DNA of 64,000 nucleotides from the NCBI RefSeq assembly GCF_000745265.1, contig NZ_JQNN01000001.1, positions 4,216,001 through 4,280,000 on the forward strand, given 5' to 3'. Below the pieces are notes generated by a model. It saw nothing but the letters and a program-made list of their open reading frames with translations. It had not been told where the DNA came from and did no database searches. Position numbers and translations under genes: made by a program. How positions within the stretch are numbered: position 1 is the first letter of the stretch; the number at the start of each line of letters is the position of its first letter. This DNA comes from Massilia sp. 9096. Lineage in GTDB: Bacteria; Pseudomonadota; Gammaproteobacteria; Burkholderiales; Burkholderiaceae_D. Below are positions 10,433 to 24,670 of the stretch, one piece after another.

Positions 10433-10689
10433 GGTGGATATTGGTATTTAGTGAATCTCGTATTGTAGTGCAGAAAGGGCAATCCCTGCAGGACACCGCC
10501 TATTTCGCGGTCTCTCATCGACGCGATATTACAACACTAATAACCTTTGGGTCAGATATTCCGGTTTGTAAGTGCTTGTTTTTACTAAAGTATGCATATG
10601 CACACCGTTTCGATACATGAGCATTTGGTAACAAATGCTACATGGAAACTATATTTTCGGGCATGCTGGAGCACGCCGTCAGAACTGGT
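10433..10689. other. Intergenic leader of mlaF, no gene seen
   Basis: AT-richer than its surroundings. It should hold the mlaF promoter on the minus strand (TACAAT at 10467-10462, no convincing -35). No open frame with family resemblance was found in its first 250 bases. Confidence 0.4.
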
Positions 10690-11070
10690 TTACGCTGATC
10701 CAGGTTGGGCATGTGCGCCCCATGCTCGAACTGCTCACGGCCGAGCAAGACCGCTTCTACGATACCCGCTTCGATATCGGCCTGCCGGCGCGGCGATTAT
10801 GCCGCGCTGCAAGATGGCTCGGTGAACAGGATGCGACCGCAATTTTGCCGCTCGGCCTGTCCCGCGCCAGCACCGGCGCGGCCGCCGCGCGGCGGCTGGC
10901 CCGACCTGCCGGGCCTGGGCATCCTGCATGCTGTCGCGGCGCCCACCCTTCTCATCGTCGGCGGCAATGATCACGATGTCATTACGCTCGATCGCCGGGC
11001 ATGAGCAGGTTTGCATTGGCCGAAAGACCTCGTCATCGCTCCCGGCGCGGGCCACTTCACCTACAACTGA
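10690..11070 (+). pseudogene. Decayed dienelactone-hydrolase/phosphoribosyltransferase-type alpha/beta hydrolase
   Basis: Fragments of one protein appear in order but in different plus-strand frames. About 10728-10800 reads MLELLTAEQDRFYDTRFDIG. About 10808-10890 reads ARWLGEQDATAILPLGLSRA then STGAAAA. About 10893-11001 reads GGWPDLPGLGILHAVAAPTL then LIVGGNDHDV. From about 11010 another frame gives LHWPKDLVIAPGAGHFT. This is the C-terminal half of the alpha/beta-hydrolase module often fused to phosphoribosyltransferases, where the last block supplies the catalytic His. At least two or three frameshifts and loss of the N-terminal half make it non-functional. Confidence 0.7.
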
Positions 11071-11244
11071 ATCGTCGCAGCCGAGTTGTATTTATACCGT
11101 GCGGGTTGCCCATATCGCGTAACGAGATCATCATTGTCGTGAATACCACAGGCGCGCACGATAGGAGTTAAATTTTTTTTATTCTGTTAGTATGAAGACA
11201 TTTTGTGCCTTGCAGCATTAATAATTGATGACCCAACAGCCCCG

Positions 11245-11658
11245 ATGAATAAAGACGTAGCCTACCCCAGCAGTTACATCGGGCGCCGCGCGCTCGGCGC
11301 CCAGTTCATGAAGTTCATTTTGTCCGGCGGCGCCGGCACGGTCGCGCAATATCTGGTGCTGATCGTCCTGGTCAAGCTGCTCGGGGTACCTCCGGGCCGC
11401 GCCTCGATGGCCGGCGCCGTTATCGGCGCCATCGTGGTGTACCTGCTGAGCCGCCGCTTCACCTTCGAGACCCAGCGCCGCCATCGCGAGACGCTGCCGC
11501 GTTTCGTGGTGATGGCCACCGCCGGCACGCTGATGAACGGCGCGCTGGTCGGCTATCTCAGCAAGATCGGTCTGTATTTCCTGTTGGCCCAGATGGTGGC
11601 CACGGTCGTCGTCCTCGTATTCAACTTCATCGTGAGCAAATTATGGATCTTCCGCTAG
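11245..11658 (+). CDS. GtrA-family membrane protein
   Basis: A 137-residue protein with four predicted membrane helices, GtrA/DPMS family. These proteins are thought to flip polyprenyl-phosphate-linked sugars across the inner membrane for O-antigen or glycolipid modification. The stretch FILSGGAGTVAQYLVLIVLV at the N-terminus and FNFIVSKLWIFR at the C-terminus are typical. The ATG at 11245 (MNKDVAYPSSY) was preferred to one 42 nt upstream because it gives the usual family length. It overlaps the downstream glycosyltransferase by 16 nt, the normal gtrA-gtrB arrangement. Confidence 0.88.
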   Translation: MNKDVAYPSSYIGRRALGAQFMKFILSGGAGTVAQYLVLIVLVKLLGVPPGRASMAGAVIGAIVVYLLSRRFTFETQRRHRETLPRFVVMATAGTLMNGALVGYLSKIGLYFLLAQMVATVVVLVFNFIVSKLWIFR

Positions 11659-12689
11659 CCTCCCAATCGCGTGCCCTCAGCCATCCCTCGCTGACGCCGC
11701 GTGCGCCCAGCGCCCTGCCGTCGATCTCGGTGGTGGCGCCTGCCTATAACGAACAGGAAGTGCTGGAAGAGTTCTACAACCGCGTCAGTGCAGTGCTGAA
11801 AGGAACCGGCGCCCAGTACGAGATCGTGCTGGTCAACGACGGCAGCCGCGACAACACGCTGGCCATGATGCATGCGCTGCGCGAACGCGACCCGCACATC
11901 ACCGTGGTCGACCTGTCGCGCAACTTCGGCAAGGAAATCGCGCTGAGCGCCGGCCTGGATCACACCAAGGGCGAAGTCGTGGTCGTGCTCGACTCCGACC
12001 TGCAGGACCCGCCGGAACTGATCCCGCAGATGCTGGACGGCTGGCGGGAAGGCTACGACGTGATCTACGGCATGCGCGCCGTGCGCGACGGCGAGACCTG
12101 GCTCAAGAAGGCCACTGCCAAGTATTTCTACCGCATGATCAAGAAGGTCAGCCGGGTCGACATCCCGAAGGACACCGGCGACTTCCGCCTGATGTCGCGC
12201 CGCGCGGTCGAAGCGCTGTCCAAGCTGCGCGAGGAACACCGCTTCATGAAGGGCCTGTTCGCCTGGGTCGGTTTCCCGTCGCGTCCGATCATGTACCGGC
12301 GCGACCCGCGCGCGGCCGGCGATACCAAATTCAACTATTGGAAGCTGTGGAACTTCGCGCTCGAGGGCATCACCTCGTTCACGGTGGCGCCGCTCAAGGT
12401 CAGCACCTATCTCGGCCTGGCCGTCGCCTCGCTCGCGCTGGTGTATGCGGTATTCGTGATCTGGAAGGCGATCATCTACGGCAACGCGGTGCGCGGTTAT
12501 CCGTCGCTGATGGCGGTAATGTTGTTCCTCGGCGGCGTGCAGCTGATCTCGGTCGGCCTGCTGGGCGAATACGTCGGCCGCATCTTCAACGAGGTCAAGC
12601 GCCGTCCCCTGTACCTGCTCAACCGCCTGGTCGATTCCGAGCTGCCGGGTGAGCACAGCGCAAAGAGCGGCGGCGGAGCCAATTCGTGA
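11643..12689 (+). CDS. GtrB-like family 2 glycosyltransferase
   Basis: A 348-residue polyprenyl-phosphate sugar transferase. The GT2 domain starts near residue 28 (ISVVAPAYNEQEVLEEF) and holds LVNDGSRDNT, the DXD-type VVVLDSDLQDPPELI and the GtrB signature DTGDFRLMSRRAVE. Two C-terminal membrane helices follow (about 240-320) and then ISVGLLGEYVGRIFNEVKRRP. The family moves a sugar from a nucleotide donor to undecaprenyl phosphate. It overlaps the flippase gene upstream and the membrane-protein gene downstream (GTGA), so the three genes form one operon. Confidence 0.93.
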   Translation: MDLPLASQSRALSHPSLTPRAPSALPSISVVAPAYNEQEVLEEFYNRVSAVLKGTGAQYEIVLVNDGSRDNTLAMMHALRERDPHITVVDLSRNFGKEIALSAGLDHTKGEVVVVLDSDLQDPPELIPQMLDGWREGYDVIYGMRAVRDGETWLKKATAKYFYRMIKKVSRVDIPKDTGDFRLMSRRAVEALSKLREEHRFMKGLFAWVGFPSRPIMYRRDPRAAGDTKFNYWKLWNFALEGITSFTVAPLKVSTYLGLAVASLALVYAVFVIWKAIIYGNAVRGYPSLMAVMLFLGGVQLISVGLLGEYVGRIFNEVKRRPLYLLNRLVDSELPGEHSAKSGGGANS

Positions 12690-14404
12690 GTGCAGGCGCG
12701 AGCACGCCTGCGCGCGCGCGCCTGGCGGGCGCAGCCTGCCTGCTCCTGCTGATCGCGCTGCTGTGGGCGCATCCGCTGCTCAGCGCCAGCCTGGCGCACC
12801 AGAACGACATCCCGGTCCACTTGCGCTGGGCCGAGCAGTTTCTGGACGCCTTCCGTGAAGGATGGGTCTTGCCGCGCTGGGCCTACGCGTCGCGCGGCGG
12901 CCTGGGCGACCCGACCTTCTTCTACTACCAGCCACTGTTCTATTACCTGACCACCGCGTTCGCGCTGCTCGGCGTGGACTCGGCGCGCGCACTGATGCTG
13001 GGCGCGATGGTGCCTTACGTGCTGCTGGCCGGCGTGGTCTACCTCGGCGTGCTGCGCCGCTACCCGAACCGCCACGCCCTGCTCGGCGCCATGTTCGTGG
13101 TGGCCTGCCCGCTGCTGTACTTCCTGTCGACCCACATGGCGGCCTTCCCCTGGTCGCTCAGCCTGCCGTTCAGCGTGCTGTTCGTCGCCGAGAGCAGCCG
13201 CGACGAGCCGCGTCCGCATCGTCTCGCCATCCTGCTGTGCCTGATCTGCCTGAGCCACCTGCTGAGCGGCCTGATGACCTTGCTGTGCACCGGCCTGGGC
13301 CGCCTGATCTTCGCCTTTCCGAATCGCCGCACGCTGCCGGGCAATATCGCCTGGGCCATCGGCGTGGTGCTGGGCCTGGCCTTGTCGGCGTTCTTCGTCT
13401 ATCCGGCCGTGACCCAGATGGGCCTGATCACGCCGACCGGCTGGACCACCGGCAGCTTCGACTGGCGCAAGTGCTTCATCTTCCCGACCTTCTCGCTGCT
13501 GCACCACCCGCTGCACTGGTTCGCGATCCAGTGGCCGCTGGCGCTGCTGGCGCTGACGATGGCCGTCATCGGCGTGATCCAGCGCCGTTTCGGCACGCTC
13601 AATGCGCGCCAGGTGCAGGCGCAGCGCATCGCCATCGTCGCGCTGGCGGCGGTGGCCCTGGGCACCGAGCTGGCTTACCCGCTGTACGCCGGCCTGGGCG
13701 CGATGCAGAAGCTGCAATTCCCCTACCGCTTCGTGTTCCTGTCCAGCATCCTCGGCAGCGTCGCCCTGGTGATCCACCTGTGCGAAGGCGCCTGGGCGCG
13801 TTGGGGCCGTATCGCCCGCGCGGTCGTGGTCCTGCTGGTGCTGGCCCAGCTCGGCCAGCTGGCGATCATGGAACGCAACCTGTACCGCGACGGCGAGCGC
13901 CTGATGGACCGCGCCCACTTCATGCAAGGCCTGTTCGGCCAGCCGGAATACCTGCCGGCGGTCAGCGGCCCGCACTGGGACAAATACATCGCCGACGGCA
14001 AGCTGGCCGGCGAATGCCAGCGCCTGGGCATCCGCTGCGAGCAGACCGGCCAGCACACGCACGCCGAGTCGTTCACGATCAACACCCCGCGCGCGGTCGC
14101 GGTGCGCCTGCCGCTGTTCGCCTTCCCGGCCTGGCGCTTGAATGTCGACGGCCAGCCGCAGGCCCTGGCCGCCGATCCGGACACCGGCACGGTGGTGGCG
14201 CAGCTGACGCCGGGACGCCACCAGGTCGAGCTGGCCTGGGCCGGCCTGCCCGCCGAGAAGACCGGGCGTATCATCACGCTGGTCGCGCTGGTCTTGCTGG
14301 CGCTGCTGGCGCTGCGCGCGCGCGTACATGGCGGCGCGCGCGCGCCGGCCGGCACCCTGGACGCGCCGGTGATGGGGACGGGAGCGCGCTCGGACCTGAC
14401 CTGA
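12686..14404 (+). CDS. Polytopic membrane protein, PTPS-related/YfhO-like family
   Basis: A 572-residue protein with about ten or eleven hydrophobic helices and an extracytoplasmic C-terminal domain. It resembles the membrane proteins annotated as 6-pyruvoyl-tetrahydropterin synthase-related, which look like GT-C glycosyltransferases. Note the early acidic loop QNDIPVHLRWAEQF and the soluble part FPAWRLNVDGQPQAL near residue 480. The start is GTG overlapping the upstream stop (GTGA). As the third gene after a flippase and a GtrB-like enzyme, it may transfer the lipid-linked sugar onto a surface glycan; that role is inferred, not shown. Confidence 0.8.
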   Translation: MSAGASTPARARLAGAACLLLLIALLWAHPLLSASLAHQNDIPVHLRWAEQFLDAFREGWVLPRWAYASRGGLGDPTFFYYQPLFYYLTTAFALLGVDSARALMLGAMVPYVLLAGVVYLGVLRRYPNRHALLGAMFVVACPLLYFLSTHMAAFPWSLSLPFSVLFVAESSRDEPRPHRLAILLCLICLSHLLSGLMTLLCTGLGRLIFAFPNRRTLPGNIAWAIGVVLGLALSAFFVYPAVTQMGLITPTGWTTGSFDWRKCFIFPTFSLLHHPLHWFAIQWPLALLALTMAVIGVIQRRFGTLNARQVQAQRIAIVALAAVALGTELAYPLYAGLGAMQKLQFPYRFVFLSSILGSVALVIHLCEGAWARWGRIARAVVVLLVLAQLGQLAIMERNLYRDGERLMDRAHFMQGLFGQPEYLPAVSGPHWDKYIADGKLAGECQRLGIRCEQTGQHTHAESFTINTPRAVAVRLPLFAFPAWRLNVDGQPQALAADPDTGTVVAQLTPGRHQVELAWAGLPAEKTGRIITLVALVLLALLALRARVHGGARAPAGTLDAPVMGTGARSDLT

Positions 14405-14432
14405 CGTCCGGATGCTCGAGATGTCGAGATAC

Positions 14433-14459
14433 AAAAAAGCGGCCTCGGCCGCTTTTTTT
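14433..14459. terminator. Bidirectional rho-independent terminator
   Basis: GCGGCC-TC-GGCCGC flanked by A6 on the left and T7 on the right. It sits between the convergent glycosylation operon (plus) and gltD (minus), so it can serve both strands. Confidence 0.92.
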
Positions 14460-14483
14460 GTCCTTGCTGTCAGCACACTCCGC

Positions 14484-15947
<1,464 letters not shown>

Positions 15948-15974
15948 TGTTTTTTCCTTGATTAGTGCCTGAAC

Positions 15975-20681
<4,707 letters not shown>

Positions 20682-20827
20682 GAGGGACTCCACGGCATTT
20701 TTTAAAGATGAAGGCCGAGAATAGAGCAGAGTCCCGTAAACATCAATCATAACAATTAGGGTCAGAGTTGATTTAATCGCTATGCCTTATCCTTTCCAAA
20801 TAAATGGGGACATGGTGCTAGCCGAGG

Positions 20828-21676
20828 TCAGCGTGCGACCGTCGTCATTCTCGACGGCTCCGCCAGCACCTCATGGATGGCCTTGATCACGGGTTCAGGC
20901 GTGCTCAACGCCATCTGGTGGTCCGAGTCCAGGATCACGGTTTTCGCTTTCGGATACATGTTGCGGACCAGCTCGATCGATGCCCGGTCGGTCCGGGTTG
21001 CGCCGAAGTCGACCGGGACCGGCGGCATCTCGCCCGGGTGCGGCTTGGGCACGTTCACCAGGCGCATGATCGGCATGGCATCGATGCCGGGCAGCGCCAG
21101 CACGGCTTCGCCGGTTGTGTCGATTTGTTCGATCTCGCGCCACACCGTGCGCGAGAACAGCAGCCGACCCGCCACACGCGTGGCCCACGGGAAGTCGTCG
21201 CTGCGCTTGACCGTGCGCGGATACAGCGCGTCGACCAGCACCAGTCCCTTCACCTCGTCCGGATGGGCCCGCGCAAACAATTGCATGTACAGCCCGCCGA
21301 GCGAATGACCGACCAGCACGTAAGGCGGCTGCAAGCCTTTGGCGTGTAGCAGCCGGCGCAGTTCCTCGACGATCGTGCGGCCGTCGCGCGAGGTCGCGAC
21401 CGGTTCGCTGTTGCCGTAACCGGGCCGGTTATAGGCAAACACTGTCGCCTCGCGGCTGACGTCTGTCAGCAGGGCGCCCCATTTGTCGAGGGTATTGCGT
21501 GAGCCGCCTTCGAACACCACCACGAAAGGCGAAGCCGGCTGGCGCAGGGTCAGCGATTCGACCTGGCGCTCGTCGATGGTCTCGACCGCCGGCGGCGTCT
21601 GCGCGTGTGCGCATGGCAGGGCGAGGCAAGGGGATGCCAGGGTCATCAGGAGCAGCGAGCGGGACGTCTTGGTCAT
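20828..21676 (-). CDS. Exported alpha/beta hydrolase
   Basis: A 282-residue putative hydrolase with a Sec signal peptide (about residues 1-26, ending PCAHA). The core shows an oxyanion-type start PFVVVFEGGSRNTLDKWG and the nucleophile elbow VLVGHSLGGLYMQLF with catalytic Ser. The acid is probably in GLVLVDALYP or nearby and the His in DSDHQMALSTPEPVI near the end. The substrate is not predictable. The gene ends 147 nt before the gltB start and is divergent from the next hydrolase gene. Confidence 0.85.
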   Translation of the reverse strand: MTKTSRSLLLMTLASPCLALPCAHAQTPPAVETIDERQVESLTLRQPASPFVVVFEGGSRNTLDKWGALLTDVSREATVFAYNRPGYGNSEPVATSRDGRTIVEELRRLLHAKGLQPPYVLVGHSLGGLYMQLFARAHPDEVKGLVLVDALYPRTVKRSDDFPWATRVAGRLLFSRTVWREIEQIDTTGEAVLALPGIDAMPIMRLVNVPKPHPGEMPPVPVDFGATRTDRASIELVRNMYPKAKTVILDSDHQMALSTPEPVIKAIHEVLAEPSRMTTVAR

Positions 21677-21906
21677 GGCGTTCTCATCATCGAGTTAAAA
21701 ATGCCAGCATCGCAGCAGCGCACACCAGGCACACGCGCGATGCGACAAATCGCCAACCGGTGCGATGAACGGCGCTTTCGTCTACTTGCGCCGCTCGCTT
21801 CCAGCTTGACTGCTGTCATGACGACCCACACCAGACTATCCACACTATCGTTTCCGCAAGGAAATATTAAACAGACGTTGTTACGCTTAACATTTGGGAG
21901 AATCAC

Positions 21907-22740
21907 ATGGTCTGGAAAACGATGGATCGGCGCTCTTTTGTCACCACCACGCTGGGCCTGCTGGTCGGCCAGGCCGCGGCTGCAAAGGCCGCGAACGTCA
22001 CCGTATCGACTGCGCCGCCCGTCAAGCCGAAGAATTTCGTGCTGGTGCACGGCGCCTGGTATGGCGGCTGGTGCTGGGACAAGGTCGCGCGCAACCTGCG
22101 CGCGCAGGGCCACACCGTGACCACGCCGACCTGCCCCGGCATGGGCGAGCATGCCCACATGCTATCTAAAGACATTTGTCTCTCGACCTTTATTACCAGC
22201 ATCAGCAACCACATCGCCTATCAAAACCTGAATGAGGTGGTGCTGGTGGGCAGCGGCTTCGGCGGCGTGGTGATCAGCGGCGTCGCCGACCATATCCCGT
22301 TCATGCTCAGGCATCTGGTGTATGTCGACGCGATGGTGCTGGAAAGCGGGATGTCGGCGTTCGAGAGGCAGCCGGCCGCGGTCACGCAAAAACGCCTGGA
22401 GCAGGTGGCCACCCAGGGCAAGGGCATCGCCATCCCGGCGCCGCCGGTCAACCCCGATTCCTACCGCGGCGCCGACAAGAAAACCCTGGCTTGGCTGGCG
22501 CAGCGCCTGACGCCGCAGCCGGTCGGCACCTACCAGGAAAAGCTGGTGCTCAACAATGCGCTGGGCAATGGCGTGCCGCGCACCTATGTCGATTGCACGG
22601 CGTCGCCGTTCGCGCCGCTGGTCGAGGTCAAGAAGCACCTCAGGCGCCAGGGCGGCTGGAACTGGGTCGAGCTGGCGAGCCACCATGATCCGATGATCAC
22701 CGAGCCGCAGATGCTCAGCGATTTTCTCGCGCGCGTTTGA
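21907..22740 (+). CDS. Tat-exported alpha/beta-hydrolase-fold protein lacking the nucleophile serine
   Basis: A 277-residue protein similar to the esterase/hydroxynitrile-lyase-like hydrolases (FVLVHGAWYGGWCWDKV near residue 44). The N-terminus has a twin-arginine signal (DRRSFVTTTLGLLVG). In the family the nucleophile elbow is usually GHSxGG; here it reads LVGSGFGGVVISG, so the Ser position is Gly while Ser occupies the preceding slot. The C-terminal His is kept (SHHDPMITEPQMLSDFL). Either the catalytic centre has moved or the protein is a pseudoenzyme. It is divergent from the neighbouring hydrolase with a 230-bp gap. Confidence 0.85.
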   Translation: MVWKTMDRRSFVTTTLGLLVGQAAAAKAANVTVSTAPPVKPKNFVLVHGAWYGGWCWDKVARNLRAQGHTVTTPTCPGMGEHAHMLSKDICLSTFITSISNHIAYQNLNEVVLVGSGFGGVVISGVADHIPFMLRHLVYVDAMVLESGMSAFERQPAAVTQKRLEQVATQGKGIAIPAPPVNPDSYRGADKKTLAWLAQRLTPQPVGTYQEKLVLNNALGNGVPRTYVDCTASPFAPLVEVKKHLRRQGGWNWVELASHHDPMITEPQMLSDFLARV

Positions 22741-22768
22741 AGCCCACGCGCCCTTGGCCCGGGCGGCG

Positions 22769-23494
22769 TCAAACCCCACGCGGTGGCGCGGCGCACTCGA
22801 CCGGCGCTGCAGCCTTGGCCGGCCGTCCGCGCTTGGCCGGCAGGATGCGGCGCTGGGTCTTTTTCTCGAGCTCGGCCATGAAGGCACGCGAACCGACCGG
22901 CGCGCCTTTGGCCAGCGCGGTATCGATCAGCGTCAATTCCTCGCTGTTCTGCCCCTGCTCCACCAGCGCGGTGTAGGCGGCCTCGCGCTGGAACGGCGTA
23001 TTGCCGAGTCCCCAATACAGCATGTGGTCGGTGATCAGCGCATCCGAGCGCGCGCCCGCATGGTGCGCATAGCTGGACCAGCGATAGTCGAGCGCGCCGG
23101 CCGCCAGCTGCGCGCGCACCGGCGCCAGCTCGATGTGGCGGCTGCAGGCCAGCATGTAATGCACGGCATCGACGATGGCGGTGCGAAAACGTCCCTGGAA
23201 CAGCGTGCCCGAGCGTCCATGCTTGTTGTTGAACCAGGGCACGTAATAGCGGCCGACCTTTTGCATCATCAGCGCCAGGCCGTCCTCGTCGGCAGGCGTA
23301 GCCAGGACGATCACGTGACTCGGCATCAGCACGTAGGCATGCACCGCCACCTTGTAAAAGCGCGCGCACTCCTTCAGCCAGCCGAGGAAGCGCTCGTGGT
23401 CTTCTTCGTCGCGAAAGATATGCTGATTGTCGTTGCCGCGCTGGATAACCAGGTGCGGCTGGTTCGGCAGGATGAGGCGGGGCTGGCGAGCCAT
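22769..23494 (-). mobile_element. REP-associated tyrosine transposase (RAYT, TnpA_REP family), altered HUH motif
   Basis: A 241-residue Y1/HUH-family protein. The start MARQPRLILPNQPHLVIQRG (23494) matches the family; a longer frame begins upstream without support. RAYTs cleave and join single-stranded REP hairpins. Typical landmarks are AYVLMPSHVIVLATP, YYVPWFNNKHGRSGTLFQGR with the candidate catalytic Tyr, and RWSSYAHHAG. The metal-binding HUH triad, usually HVH in this position, reads HVI, so one ligand is missing. The C-terminus is Lys/Arg/Pro rich. No classical REP hairpin array was seen beside it. It is probably a domesticated or dying element. Confidence 0.85.
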
Positions 23495-23543
23495 GGTAGG
23501 GTCGGGATACGTCGAGGACGCCAATTCTAGCGCAGCCGATTCG

Positions 23544-23595
23544 CTCTGTCCCTTTTTATTCCAAAAATCATCCAAATCCGGCTTGACTCTGTCCC
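23544..23595 (-). repeat. Two GGGACAGAG motifs upstream of the RAYT gene
   Basis: On the minus strand GGGACAGAG occurs at 23552-23544 and 23595-23587, 43 nt apart, in the leader of the RAYT gene. A related GGGTCAGAG is at 20759-20767. Similar short motifs often flank RAYT genes in this group of bacteria, from memory; function unknown. Confidence 0.35.
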
Positions 23596-23611
23596 GGATT
23601 ATGTGGCCTGC

Positions 23612-23869
23612 TCATGGAATCCGCTGGAACACGCCATCGAACGGTGGCTCGGGCCATACCAGCCGCCAGACTTCGCGGCTCATGACGTGCATGTACCAGA
23701 CTTCGACGACTTCGGCTTGCATCGGCGCGTGTCCGGCATAGGCCTGCTCGACCCGGACCTGGCGCGCCATGCCGGCGCTGACCTGGCCGGCGATCCAGCG
23801 CTCGAAACTACGGAATTCAACCAGGTTCTGGAACCGGTCGATCGCTTCCCAGGGACAAGCAAACCGCAT
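23612..23869 (-). CDS. Small protein of unknown function (85 aa)
   Basis: Not recognised. It reads MRFACPWEAIDRFQNLVEF at the start and is rich in Trp, Val and Arg, without signal peptide or membrane helix. GAGGTGAG lies 2-9 nt upstream of the ATG, an excellent ribosome binding site, which is the main argument that it is real. It lies between the RAYT gene and the response regulator on the same strand. The upstream gap to the response regulator stop is 93 nt, so it may be transcribed with the two-component genes. Confidence 0.6.
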   Translation of the reverse strand: MRFACPWEAIDRFQNLVEFRSFERWIAGQVSAGMARQVRVEQAYAGHAPMQAEVVEVWYMHVMSREVWRLVWPEPPFDGVFQRIP

Positions 23870-23962
23870 AGCTCACCTCGCAAACGCTAGGAGCAGGACA
23901 GTCTAACCCGAGGCACGTGGCGCGGTGTGCGGCGCCTGATGCAGATCAGCGCTGGTCAGTGC

Positions 23963-24646
23963 TCAGGCCAGCGTAAAGCCGGCCGACAGGCTGTAGCCTT
24001 CGCCGTAGGCGCTGCGCAGGGGCAAATCCTGGCCGAGGCCGGTGCGCGCCTTTTTGCGCAAACGATACACCAGCATGTCGACGCGGCGGCTGGCATCCGG
24101 GTCTTCGCCGCCCATGCCGGCCACGATCACCTGGCGCGGCACCGGCCGGGTATTGATCGTCAACAGGTGCAGGAAATTGCACTCTTTTTCGGTCAGGTCG
24201 ATCACCTTGCCCATCAGCTCGAGCTGGCGCGCCGAGACGCGCAGCGTCCACTTGCTGGTCGCGGCCGGCAGCGGCTCGGGCGGACGCACGCGGCGGTCGA
24301 GCGCTTCGATGTGCGCGGCCAGTTCCGGAAACTTGATCGGCTTGGTGAGATAGTGGTCGGCGCCGAGGCGCAGGCCGAGGATGCGGTTGTCGAAAGCGAC
24401 CCGGCCGGTCAACACCAGCAGGCCGATCTCCGGGTAGAGCTGGCGCATGCGCGGGATGACGTTGAAGCCATCCTCGTCGGGCAGGCCGAGGTCGAGCACG
24501 ACGACCGCGGCCGGCGTGCGCGTCAGCGCCGCCCACATGTCGCCGGCGGTGGTGGCGATGGTCACCTCGTGGCCCAGCTCCCGCAGGAAGTCGGCCATGT
24601 CGCCGGCATATTCGCCATTGTCTTCAACAATCAGTATTTGCGTCAT
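23963..24646 (-). CDS. OmpR/PhoB-type response regulator
   Basis: A 227-residue transcription factor. The receiver domain begins MTQILIVEDNGEYAGDM, with the phosphorylation site in VVVLDLGLPDEDGF and the Lys in YLTKPIKFPELAAHI. The C-terminal half is a winged-helix effector domain (LTEKECNFLHLLTIN, then RRVDMLVYRLRKKA). It follows the histidine kinase gene after 24 nt, so both form a two-component system. Its targets are unknown. Confidence 0.93.
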   Translation of the reverse strand: MTQILIVEDNGEYAGDMADFLRELGHEVTIATTAGDMWAALTRTPAAVVVLDLGLPDEDGFNVIPRMRQLYPEIGLLVLTGRVAFDNRILGLRLGADHYLTKPIKFPELAAHIEALDRRVRPPEPLPAATSKWTLRVSARQLELMGKVIDLTEKECNFLHLLTINTRPVPRQVIVAGMGGEDPDASRRVDMLVYRLRKKARTGLGQDLPLRSAYGEGYSLSAGFTLA

Positions 24647-24670
24647 GGGTTTGCCATGTTTCTCGTTATT

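Noticed and set aside
23612..23869. Possible antitoxin or toxin beside the RAYT gene
   Set aside because: The 85-residue protein shows no toxin-antitoxin motif and has no partner ORF, so it is left as unknown.
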